Positions 1 to 6,155 of a stretch of DNA of 9,530 bases are shown in pieces. How positions within the stretch are numbered: the first letter of the stretch is position 1; each line of letters opens with the position of its first letter. A program made the translations under genes and the position numbers. The notes below the pieces were generated by a model. It did not search any database, had not been told where the DNA came from, and saw nothing but the letters and a program-made list of their open reading frames with translations. The stretch covers positions 1-9,530 of the forward strand of contig JAISQU010000099.1 of NCBI GenBank assembly GCA_031274005.1. The letters are read 5' to 3'. The stretch comes from Spirochaetales bacterium. GTDB taxonomy: Bacteria; Spirochaetota; Spirochaetia; DTKZ01.

Positions 1-684
1 CACTCCGGGGAATTTATTTCCCTTATCGGGCCTTCGGGCTGCGGCAAGTCTACGCTCCTGCGGCTTATCGTGGGGCTTGCCGAACCCGACGCGGGCAGCC
101 TGTTTCTTGACGGCGAGCCTATAAGCGGGCCCGGCTATGAACGGGGGCTTGTTTTTCAGGATCCGACCCTGTTCCCCTGGAAAACCGTCTACGAAAATAT
201 CGCCTACGGTCTGCGGGCCAGGGGCGTTTACCGGGAAGAAAAAGGAAACATCCCGGAGTTTATCCGGCTTGTGGGCCTGGAAGGATTTGAAAAAGCCTAC
301 CCCCATCATCTTTCTGGCGGCATGGCCCAGCGGGCGGCCCTGGCGCGGGCTTTGGTAAACAATCCCAAAGTGCTTCTGCTGGACGAACCCCTGGGCGCGC
401 TTGACGCCTTTACGCGCATGAACATGCAGGACGAGATTCTCAAAATATGGGAACGCCGGGGAATGACAACGCTCATGGTAACCCACGACGTGGACGAGGC
501 GATTTATATGGCGAACCGCATTGTGGTGATGTCCGCGCGCCCGGCGAAAATAGAAAAAATCATTGATGTGGAAATAGGCCGCCCCCGCATGAGGGACGAT
601 CCTGATTTTCTGGACCTGCGGGCGAAAATACTCCAGATACTGCATTTCGCCGGCAGCCGCAAGGACTTGCAGTATTACCTGTAG
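1..684 (+). CDS. ABC transporter ATP-binding protein, NitT/TauT (SsuB/TauB) type, 5' end missing
   Basis: This is the cytoplasmic ATPase that powers a NitT/TauT-type importer. The reading frame is open from base 1, so the gene begins upstream, probably about 30 residues before the window; the internal GTG at 70 is not the start because Walker A lies ahead of it. Walker A (GPSGCGKST) is at 28-54, the Q-loop FQDPTLFPW follows near 157-183, the signature LSGGMAQ is at 310-330, Walker B (VLLLDEP) is at 370-390 and the H-loop histidine is at 484-486. All catalytic motifs are intact. The tail after the H-loop, with a GRPR motif and an acidic DDPDF stretch, matches the nitrate/sulfonate/taurine/thiamine-precursor group known by family. 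The next gene is the matching binding protein. The permease is not in the window and is presumably upstream. Family assignment is firm; the substrate is unknown. Confidence 0.95.
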   Translation, partial: HSGEFISLIGPSGCGKSTLLRLIVGLAEPDAGSLFLDGEPISGPGYERGLVFQDPTLFPWKTVYENIAYGLRARGVYREEKGNIPEFIRLVGLEGFEKAYPHHLSGGMAQRAALARALVNNPKVLLLDEPLGALDAFTRMNMQDEILKIWERRGMTTLMVTHDVDEAIYMANRIVVMSARPAKIEKIIDVEIGRPRMRDDPDFLDLRAKILQILHFAGSRKDLQYYL

Positions 685-691
685 GGAAATA

Positions 692-737
692 TCTTTTCCG
701 CCAAATCTTATCCGGCGGAAAAGAATTTATATTTTTT
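692..737 (+). terminator. Intergenic hairpin between ATPase and binding-protein genes, attenuator-like
   Basis: An 11-bp perfect stem pairs 692-702 with 714-724 around an 11-nt loop (703-713). It begins 8 bases after the ATPase stop. A U-rich stretch follows, ending in six T at 732-737, but seven bases (ATTTATA) separate the stem from that run, so it is a loose fit to an intrinsic terminator. It could act as a partial terminator or as a 3'-end stabiliser that lets the two genes be expressed at different levels. The binding-protein Shine-Dalgarno follows directly at 740-744. Confidence 0.5.
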
Positions 738-751
738 GAAGGAGAATGTGT

Positions 752-1762
752 ATGAAAAAGAAACTGTGTGTGTTTCTGCTGGCCGTGTTTGCGCTTGTAA
801 ACGCGATGGCAGGAGGGGCAAAGGAAGAGGCAAAGGACGATGATTACGTCGTAAACATCGGCTACGGAGTTACCGGCGGCCTGTGCGCCGCTCCTTTTTA
901 TATCGCCGCCGAAAAAGGGTACTACGATGAAGAAGGGGTCAAGTGGGAAAAATACAATGTGGAACCCGGCACGCTGATGCAGCTTCTGACCAACGGACAG
1001 GTCGACGCCGGCTACAATCTTTTGGCCACGCTTATTCAGCCTCTGGGAAACGGCCTTGATATTAAAATTCCCCTTGCCCTGCATACAGGCTGTGTGAAGG
1101 TTCTTGTTCCCGTTAATTCGGATATTAAAACCGTGGCCGATCTGAAAGGCAAAAAAATCGGAACCGACGGCCTGGCCTCAAGTTCCACGGTTATTCCCCA
1201 GCGCTACCTTGCCGAACTGGGTTACAAAGTAACCGGGGACAACGCCGATGTTGAGTTTGTCGTGTATCCCTCGGCGGAACTTCCCCTGGCTCTTGAAAGG
1301 GGGCTGGTGGACGCCATCGGCCTTGGGGATCCCCGCGCGCAGATAATTCAAAACGAGGGCAAGGCGCGGGTTATTATTAACTCCGCCACCGACGATTACC
1401 TCAAAAATGAGTTTTGCTGCGTAACGCCGCTGAGAACCGAGTTTGTGCAAAAGCATCCCGATCTTGCCGCGCGGTTTGTCCGGGCCATTCAGAAAGGGGC
1501 CAAATTTGTACAGGACAATCCCGATGAAACGGCCCGTATTCTTTCTGAGAAAAAATACGTTGCCGGGGAGCCTGAAGTAAACGCCCAAATTCTGCGCACC
1601 TATAACTACCGCGCCTCCGTCAGCGAGGCCGAAATCGCCCTGGCCCGAAACGCCAAAGACCTTCAAAGGATTGGCCTTGTCAAGGCGGATGTGGATGTGG
1701 ACGCCCTTACCCGGAACACGTTTGTAAAACTGGACGGAGTCCCTGACTCCCTGTACAAGTAG
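752..1762 (+). CDS. ABC transporter substrate-binding protein, NMT1/SsuA-like (NitT/TauT family)
   Basis: This is the exported ligand-binding subunit of the importer whose ATPase ends just upstream. The start is set at ATG 752 because AGGAG at 740-744 lies 7 bases ahead; the in-frame ATG at 746 would sit 1 base from it. The 336-residue product has a signal peptide: three lysines, a hydrophobic core at about residues 5-17, and an A-M-A cleavage site at 18-20 leading to GGAKEEAK. There is no lipobox cysteine at that point, so signal peptidase I cleavage is the likelier route. Family features are the APFYIAAEKGYYDEEGV segment (about residues 46-62), the LTNGQVDAG segment, and VADLKGKKIG typical of periplasmic-binding type II folds. 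The HTGC motif near residue 112 recurs in some NitT/TauT binding proteins. The ligand cannot be read from the sequence: sulfonates, nitrate-type anions or a thiamine pyrimidine precursor are all possible for the family. Confidence 0.9.
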   Translation: MKKKLCVFLLAVFALVNAMAGGAKEEAKDDDYVVNIGYGVTGGLCAAPFYIAAEKGYYDEEGVKWEKYNVEPGTLMQLLTNGQVDAGYNLLATLIQPLGNGLDIKIPLALHTGCVKVLVPVNSDIKTVADLKGKKIGTDGLASSSTVIPQRYLAELGYKVTGDNADVEFVVYPSAELPLALERGLVDAIGLGDPRAQIIQNEGKARVIINSATDDYLKNEFCCVTPLRTEFVQKHPDLAARFVRAIQKGAKFVQDNPDETARILSEKKYVAGEPEVNAQILRTYNYRASVSEAEIALARNAKDLQRIGLVKADVDVDALTRNTFVKLDGVPDSLYK

Positions 1763-1831
1763 TTATGCGGATAACGCTTTCTTTGGGTGGACTCAATACA
1801 GGAAAAGAACTCCACCCGCGAAGGCGCATAA
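1763..1831 (+). other. Long interrupted hairpin downstream of the binding-protein gene
   Basis: Directly after the stop codon, TTATGCG (1763-1769) is complementary to CGCATAA (1825-1831). Inside it, GGGTGGA (1785-1791) pairs with TCCACCC (1811-1817), and CTTT (1781-1784) can pair with GAAG (1820-1823) including one wobble. The result is one extended arm of about 18 pairs with an 11-nt bulge on the 5' side. It is not followed by a T run. It may be a 3'-end stabiliser or part of a two-hairpin stop region with the hairpin at 1846-1870. Function is unknown. Confidence 0.4.
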
Positions 1832-1845
1832 GGCGAAAAAGGGCA

Positions 1846-1870
1846 GGCCGGCAGCGGACCGCTGCCGGCC
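1846..1870 (+). terminator. GC-rich 11-bp hairpin, possible U-less terminator
   Basis: GGCCGGCAGCG (1846-1856) is perfectly complementary to CGCTGCCGGCC (1860-1870) with a 3-nt loop. It lies 84 bases past the ABC binding-protein stop and well ahead of the lysR promoter. No T run follows, so classic intrinsic termination is not supported. It could be a U-less terminator, an mRNA 3'-end stabiliser, or a copy of a palindromic repeat. Confidence 0.45.
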
Positions 1871-1914
1871 CATGCATCCCGTCAAGTTCCCCAAGTCTCC
1901 ACCGGGGGGATATG

Positions 1915-1943
1915 TTTACTTTTTGCCTACTATAATTTATAAT
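1915..1943 (+). promoter_or_regulatory. Sigma70-like promoter for the lysR gene
   Basis: TTTACT (1915-1920) and TATAAT (1938-1943) are separated by 17 bases. The -10 box is a perfect match to consensus and the -35 box matches at four of six positions. A second TATAAT lies at 1931-1936, but its -35 region is poor. Initiation about 7 bases past the -10 would fall at roughly 1950-1952, on or next to the lysR start codon. Confidence 0.65.
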
Positions 1944-1951
1944 GACGCAAT

Positions 1952-2908
1952 ATGGCGGAATCGGACTATAGTCTGGAAAACCGGCTCCTCTTCAAGAATT
2001 ACGAATACTTTATGGCAATCATAGAAGAAGGCGGAGTCTCGAAAGCGGGTGAAAAACTCTTCATCTCACAGTCATCCGTCAGCAAGTATTTGAAACGCCT
2101 GGAAGACAATATCGGGATAAAAATATTCAAAAGAGAATCGTATCCGCTCCGCCTGACCGAGGCGGGAGAATTATATTTCAAGTACATCAAGGAAATTATT
2201 GAGAAGGAAAAAGAACTCCGGGCTGGTATCTCCGAACTGAAAGAAGGCACACGGGGGATCATAAAAACAGGTGTTACGCTCTGGCATTCTTCGATCTTTT
2301 TTCCGATGATCCTGCCAGTATTCAGCAAGCGTTATCCCAACATCCGCATTGAAGCTCATGAGGGATCATCCCAGGAAGTGGCCGCGATGATCGATAGGGA
2401 TGAGATTGATTTCGCCATATTCCAGTTTTCCAGCCAATACTGTAATTTGATTTTTGAGCATCTTGTCTACGAACGGATCCTGTTTGCCGTTAATGAAGAC
2501 AATCCCCTGCTACAGTCGATTGATATAAAACCGGGCCAGGAAGTCAATACCATGAGTCAAACGGATTTTTTGCGCTTCAGCAAAGAGCCCTTTGTTCTGA
2601 TGAAAGCGGGTCAGAACAGCCGGGCAATAGTGCAGATTTTTCTTAACAAGATGCATCTTAATCCTAATATTGTTCTGGAAACGCTGAATGTATCCACCGT
2701 GATCAATGTAGTAAAAGCCGGAATGGGAGTCGCCTTTATCCCCGAAGCGGTACTTAAGATCAAAGAGCAGACCAGGGGGTTTTTATTTTTCCAAGTTGAT
2801 GAACCTCTCCTGCGCCGTGAGCTGGGCATTGCCTACAAGAGTACAAAAATACTGAGCAGACAGGATAAATTATTTATTGGCTGCCTCAAAGAACTTTTCC
2901 ACGATTAG
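1952..2908 (+). CDS. LysR-type transcriptional regulator, likely regulator of the ttd-TRAP operon
   Basis: A 318-residue DNA-binding regulator of standard LysR length. The N-terminal winged helix-turn-helix covers about residues 15-75, with the recognition segment LFISQSSVSKYLKRLE. The substrate-binding domain fills about residues 90-310, beginning near IIKTGVTLW. ATG 1952 is used because it is the only start that keeps the whole helix-turn-helix; the next in-frame ATG (2012) would remove its first helix. No Shine-Dalgarno precedes it, and the promoter lies so close that the mRNA may be leaderless. It sits just upstream of ttdA on the same strand. E. coli also controls its tartrate dehydratase genes with a LysR-type activator, TtdR, but the sequence here does not look like a close TtdR relative as I recall that protein. 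The effector is unknown; tartrate or a dicarboxylate is the natural guess from context. Confidence 0.9.
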   Translation: MAESDYSLENRLLFKNYEYFMAIIEEGGVSKAGEKLFISQSSVSKYLKRLEDNIGIKIFKRESYPLRLTEAGELYFKYIKEIIEKEKELRAGISELKEGTRGIIKTGVTLWHSSIFFPMILPVFSKRYPNIRIEAHEGSSQEVAAMIDRDEIDFAIFQFSSQYCNLIFEHLVYERILFAVNEDNPLLQSIDIKPGQEVNTMSQTDFLRFSKEPFVLMKAGQNSRAIVQIFLNKMHLNPNIVLETLNVSTVINVVKAGMGVAFIPEAVLKIKEQTRGFLFFQVDEPLLRRELGIAYKSTKILSRQDKLFIGCLKELFHD

Positions 2909-2964
2909 CCCTCTAACCTTCGGTCGTGAAACGCGAAGAGCGCAGGGAATTTTTCCGGTATAAA

Positions 2965-3025
2965 ATATTTTTTTCATGCTTCCCTAGTATTCCCAAAAGA
3001 GAATAAAAAACATGGAAAAAAATAT
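2965..3025. promoter_or_regulatory. Nested dyad in the lysR-ttdA gap, candidate LysR operator
   Basis: ATATTTTTTTCATG (2965-2978) and CATGGAAAAAAATAT (3011-3025) are inverted copies that differ by one inserted base. Within the 32-base gap, TATTC (2988-2992) and GAATA (3001-3005) form a second dyad with almost the same centre, near 2996. The total span of about 60 bp, 60-120 bp ahead of the ttdA start, suits a LysR-type recognition plus activation site. In RNA it could also fold as a weak A/T-rich stem. Between the lysR stop and this dyad there is also a weak stem, CTTCG (2918-2922) with CGAAG (2934-2938), ahead of five T, which is too weak to call a terminator. Confidence 0.4.
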
Positions 3026-3027
3026 AT

Positions 3028-3056
3028 TTGACCCAGGCATAAATCAAGAGGAAAAT
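3028..3056 (+). promoter_or_regulatory. Possible ttdAB-TRAP operon promoter
   Basis: TTGACC (3028-3033) matches the -35 consensus at five of six positions. A weaker -10, GAAAAT (3051-3056), lies 17 bases downstream. A start near 3063 would give a leader of about 23 bases to ttdA. The -35 box abuts the nested dyad at 2965-3025, which is the arrangement expected for an activator-dependent LysR-controlled promoter with a weak -10. An alternative AT-rich -10-like box (TATAAA, 2959-2964) has no good -35. Confidence 0.35.
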
Positions 3057-3085
3057 AAAACATATTCGTGAAGAAAGAGGAATTT

Positions 3086-3985
3086 ATGGACAAGGAAAAA
3101 TCGACAAAAGAACTGACGGACATTATCGCCCGCTTTGTTTCCCTGGTGGGGAAAAAGCTGCCCGATGATGTTTGGGCAAAACTGAATGAACTGAGATCCC
3201 TTGAGACCGACCCCCTGCCTAAGACCGTTTACGACACCATGTTTAAAAATCAGGAATTGGCCTTTGAGTTGGACAGGCCTTCATGCCAGGACACGGGCGT
3301 ACTACAGTTCCTGGTAAAGTGCGGAGACAGTTTTCCCCTGCTTGGCCGGATGGAACAGATCCTCACCGAGGCGGTGATCCGGTCCACCAGAGACGCTCCC
3401 TTGCGGCACAACAGCGTGGAAACTTTTGACGAATACAACACGGGAAAAAATGTCGGCAAGGGTACACCGACACTGTTTTGGGAGATAGTCCCGGATAGCG
3501 ATGCGCTGGAACTTGATGTCTACATGGCGGGCGGCGGCTGTACCCTGCCGGGAAAGGCAATGGTACTGATGCCCGGCGAAGGTTATGAAGGAGTCGTTCG
3601 TTTCGTGCTTGATGTAATGACCTCCTACGGGTTAAACGCCTGTCCGCCTCTTCTGGTAGGGGTGGGAGTGGCCACTTCTGTGGAAACGGCGGCCCTCCTT
3701 TCCAAGAAAGCCTTGTTCAGGCCCTTGGGCAGCCACAATCCCAACGAACGGGCGGCGAAACTTGAAAAACTTCTGGAAGACGGGATCAATAAAATAGGTT
3801 TGGGTCCTCAGGGCTTTTCTGGCAAGAAATCCGTCATGGGGGTTCATGTGGAAAACACCGCCCGCCATCCTTCCACCATCGGGGTGGCGGTGAATACGGG
3901 CTGCTGGTCACACCGGCACGGAAACATCCTCTTTAAGGGTGATTTGAGCTATACCGTTATGTCTCATAAGGGAGTTGTTTTATGA
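3086..3985 (+). CDS. ttdA: L(+)-tartrate dehydratase, alpha subunit (Fe-S class I hydro-lyase)
   Basis: With TtdB this enzyme removes water from L(+)-tartrate to give oxaloacetate in the cytoplasm, using an oxygen-sensitive [4Fe-4S] cluster. ATG 3086 is chosen because GAGG lies 5 bases ahead; an in-frame GTG at 3068 has its purine-rich site about 16 bases away. The 299-residue product is close to the 303 residues of E. coli TtdA and, from memory of that protein, collinear with it across its length. Cluster-ligand cysteines are at 67 (RPSCQDTG), 186 (NACPP) and 273 (TGCWSHR), a constant offset of 4 from the E. coli ligands Cys71, Cys190 and Cys277. YMAGGGCTLPG (about 146-156) and RHPSTIGVAV are further family blocks. 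The stop overlaps the ttdB start. The main alternative is a class I fumarase or another hydroxy-diacid hydro-lyase of the two-subunit type. Confidence 0.92.
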   Translation: MDKEKSTKELTDIIARFVSLVGKKLPDDVWAKLNELRSLETDPLPKTVYDTMFKNQELAFELDRPSCQDTGVLQFLVKCGDSFPLLGRMEQILTEAVIRSTRDAPLRHNSVETFDEYNTGKNVGKGTPTLFWEIVPDSDALELDVYMAGGGCTLPGKAMVLMPGEGYEGVVRFVLDVMTSYGLNACPPLLVGVGVATSVETAALLSKKALFRPLGSHNPNERAAKLEKLLEDGINKIGLGPQGFSGKKSVMGVHVENTARHPSTIGVAVNTGCWSHRHGNILFKGDLSYTVMSHKGVVL

Positions 3986-4596
3986 ACGAAAAGAAAATTC
4001 TTACTACTCCGGTCAACGCCGAAGATATTGCAGGATTCAAGGCCGGGGATATCTTCTATCTGAACGGATATATCGTTACCTGTAGGGATGTAGCGCATCG
4101 CAGACTTGTTGAGGAAAAGCGTCCGCTGCCGGTGGACATCCGGAACGGGGCGATTTATCACGCGGGGCCTATCATCCGCCCGCTGGGAAACGATAAATTC
4201 GAGATGGTTTCCATCGGCGCCACCACCAGTATGCGGATGGAAAAATTCGAATACGAATTTGTCAAACAAACCGGAGTACGTATCCTTGTGGGCAAGGGCG
4301 GTATGGGGGAAGGCACCCGGAAAGCATGTATGGAATTCAAAGCCCTCCACGTGGTCTATCCCGCGGGATGCGCCGTATGCGCCGCTACCCAAGTGGAGGA
4401 AATAGAGCAGGCCGAATGGCGCGATCTGGGAATGCCTGAAACCCTCTGGGTCTGCCGTATCAAGGAATTCGGCCCCCTTGTCGTGTCCATTGATACTTAT
4501 GGAAACAACCTGTTTGAACAGAACAAGGTTATATTCAACCAGCGAAAAGAAGAAGTCTACAGTGATATTGCGCGGCAGGTCTCTTTTATCAAATGA
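3982..4596 (+). CDS. ttdB: L(+)-tartrate dehydratase, beta subunit
   Basis: This 204-residue protein is the partner subunit that completes the tartrate dehydratase active site. It corresponds to the C-terminal domain of class I fumarases. The length is close to E. coli TtdB (201 residues). Recognisable blocks in order are KKILTTP at the N-terminus, VTCRDVAHRRL (about 32-42), the TTSMRME substrate-site segment (about 81-87), VGKGGMG (about 103-109), FKALHVVYPAGCAV (about 119-132) and EFGPLVVSIDT with GNNLFE near residue 175. It starts at an ATGA overlap with the ttdA stop, which suggests translational coupling and fixed subunit ratio. The gene is followed after 63 bases by the TRAP binding protein, the likely source of substrate. 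Subunit identity is firm; substrate stereochemistry is inferred from similarity to TtdB rather than fumarase. Confidence 0.92.
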   Translation: MNEKKILTTPVNAEDIAGFKAGDIFYLNGYIVTCRDVAHRRLVEEKRPLPVDIRNGAIYHAGPIIRPLGNDKFEMVSIGATTSMRMEKFEYEFVKQTGVRILVGKGGMGEGTRKACMEFKALHVVYPAGCAVCAATQVEEIEQAEWRDLGMPETLWVCRIKEFGPLVVSIDTYGNNLFEQNKVIFNQRKEEVYSDIARQVSFIK

Positions 4597-4646
4597 GACA
4601 GCATTAAAATGTCAAATTTTGAAACTGATTCAAATAATTTATATTC

Positions 4647-4652
4647 AGGAGG
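4647..4652 (+). promoter_or_regulatory. Strong Shine-Dalgarno that sets the dctP start
   Basis: AGGAGG ends 7 bases before ATG 4660. It rules out the in-frame ATG at 4609, which would place 17 polar residues ahead of the signal peptide. The full-consensus site suggests that the binding protein is translated more strongly than the coupled genes around it, as expected for a transporter binding component. Confidence 0.85.
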
Positions 4653-4659
4653 AAATGGA

Positions 4660-5652
4660 ATGAAAAAGTTGTTAACGGTAGTTTTGTTGTTTGTGCTGAT
4701 CTTTGCAGGATGCGGCAAGAAGAACTCTCCGGCTAATGGTACGCCGCAAAAAGAGGTCAAACTCTCGCTGAATCATGTAGGAGCCGCAAATCACTTCTAC
4801 CATGACGGATCTCTCAAATTTGCGGAGCTTGTGAATACGGCTACCAATGGCGCGATCACCATTGACGTGTTCCCCGCTTCCCAGATCGCTTCGGGTGCCA
4901 AGGCCATTGAATTCGTGCAGATGGGAACCCTTGATATAGCCCTGGAAGCGACTATGGCCCTGGAAAATTTTGTTCCTGAAGCGGGAGTTCTGAATCTGCC
5001 CTTTATGTTCAAGACCAAACAGGATGCCTTCCGTATCCTTGACGGAGAGATAGGCAAGGAAATTGAAAAAGCTGCGGAAGCGAAGGGCTTCAAAATTCTT
5101 GCATGGTGGGATAACGGTTTCAGGGCCATCAGTAATTCCAGTAAACCTATAAAAATGCCCGAAGATGTTAAAGGTCTCAAAATACGGGTACCTGAAAGCA
5201 AAGTCTTTTTGGAGACCTTCCAGAATCTGGGCGCGGTCCCGACCGCCATGGCAGTTTCCGAAGTGTTCAGCGCCCTGCAACTCCATACGGTAGACGGTCA
5301 GGAAAATACGCCGGCTAATTTTATCAATAATAAATACGCCGAAGTGAACAAGTATTTTTCCGACAGCAGGCATATATACACTGCGGAACCGCTCATCATG
5401 AATCTGGTCAAATTTAACGAGTTGCCGAAAGAGACTCAGGATGCGCTCCTCAAGGCGGCAAAGGAAGCCGGGGAATACGAGCGTCAGCTTTCCCTCCTGG
5501 CGGATCAAAAAGATATTGATACCATCAAAGCCGCGGGCGTACAGGTAGATACTTTTACCGATGTCGCCGCATGGATAGCGGCGGTTCAGCCGGTGTACGG
5601 TCAGTTTCCCCAGTTTGACTCACTCAGGCAGAAAATCCAGGCGGCGCAATAA
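4660..5652 (+). CDS. dctP: TRAP transporter solute-binding lipoprotein, DctP family
   Basis: This is the extracytoplasmic binding protein of a tripartite ATP-independent transporter. It captures an organic acid and hands it to DctQM. The 330-residue product has a lipoprotein leader: two lysines, a hydrophobic stretch at about 4-15, and lipobox FAGC with the acylated Cys at 18. Mature-domain family features are LNHVGAANHFYHDG (about 37-50), IDVFPASQIASG, LPFMF (about 113-117), GFRAISN with Arg155, and KIRVPES with Arg176. That last arginine is the conserved one that salt-bridges the ligand carboxylate in DctP proteins. GQENTPANF (about 213-221) is the usual ligand-pocket loop. The presence of Arg176 argues for a carboxylate ligand. 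The position right after ttdAB suggests tartrate or a related hydroxy-dicarboxylate. Its stop shares one base with the dctQ start (TAATG). Confidence 0.93.
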   Translation: MKKLLTVVLLFVLIFAGCGKKNSPANGTPQKEVKLSLNHVGAANHFYHDGSLKFAELVNTATNGAITIDVFPASQIASGAKAIEFVQMGTLDIALEATMALENFVPEAGVLNLPFMFKTKQDAFRILDGEIGKEIEKAAEAKGFKILAWWDNGFRAISNSSKPIKMPEDVKGLKIRVPESKVFLETFQNLGAVPTAMAVSEVFSALQLHTVDGQENTPANFINNKYAEVNKYFSDSRHIYTAEPLIMNLVKFNELPKETQDALLKAAKEAGEYERQLSLLADQKDIDTIKAAGVQVDTFTDVAAWIAAVQPVYGQFPQFDSLRQKIQAAQ

Positions 5653-6155
5653 TGGCCATAGCAAAGCGGGTTGAGCAGTTTTGGAAGATTATCGATGGTT
5701 TTTTTTTCTGGCTTGCGAGCCTGACCCTGGGAGGAATGACGGTTTTAATTTTTATCCAGGTGATTTTCCGTTATGCGTTCAATTCGCCTCTTGCCTGGAC
5801 GGAAGAGCTGGCCCGTTTTCTTTTCATCTGGATGACCTTTGTAGCGGGCGTTGTAGCGGCCAGGCGGGGGCAGCACATTGGAGTTGAGCTTATAGTGAAC
5901 ATGCTGCCTTCCGTCGGAAAGAAGGCAATAGGAATATTTGCCTATCTGGTTTCAACTGTCTTTTTCGGCATAGTTTCGTACTACTGTATTTCTCTGTGGG
6001 ATAAGCTCAGCGCACAACTCTCACCGGCTCTGAGCATTCCCATGTCATTTGTATACCTGGGAATAATCCTTGGCAGTGTTTTCATGGGGCTGTACTATTT
6101 CTGGTCAGCTATAGCTCTGTGTCTATCCGGTGAAAAAGGGGGGAATGCGAAATGA
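5652..6155 (+). CDS. dctQ: TRAP transporter small permease subunit, DctQ family
   Basis: This four-helix inner-membrane protein scaffolds the large TRAP permease. It is 167 residues, typical for the family. Membrane segments are visible at about residues 17-38, 53-70, 90-113 and 128-150. The hallmark stretch between helices 1 and 2 runs from QVIFRYAFNSPLAWTEE into LARFLFIW (about 36-60), followed by RRGQHIGVE (about 71-79). The start overlaps the dctP stop by one base and the stop overlaps the dctM start as ATGA, so the three TRAP genes are almost certainly co-transcribed and translationally coupled. Confidence 0.93.
   Translation: MAIAKRVEQFWKIIDGFFFWLASLTLGGMTVLIFIQVIFRYAFNSPLAWTEELARFLFIWMTFVAGVVAARRGQHIGVELIVNMLPSVGKKAIGIFAYLVSTVFFGIVSYYCISLWDKLSAQLSPALSIPMSFVYLGIILGSVFMGLYYFWSAIALCLSGEKGGNAK

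Noticed and set aside
560..1084. A 174-codon open frame on the - strand.
   Set aside because: It spans the end of the ABC ATPase, the intergenic hairpin and the start of the binding protein in antisense, with no recognisable domain.
4672..5508. A 278-codon open frame on the - strand.
   Set aside because: It lies entirely antisense to dctP, whose family motifs and lipobox are unambiguous, and it shows no domain of its own.
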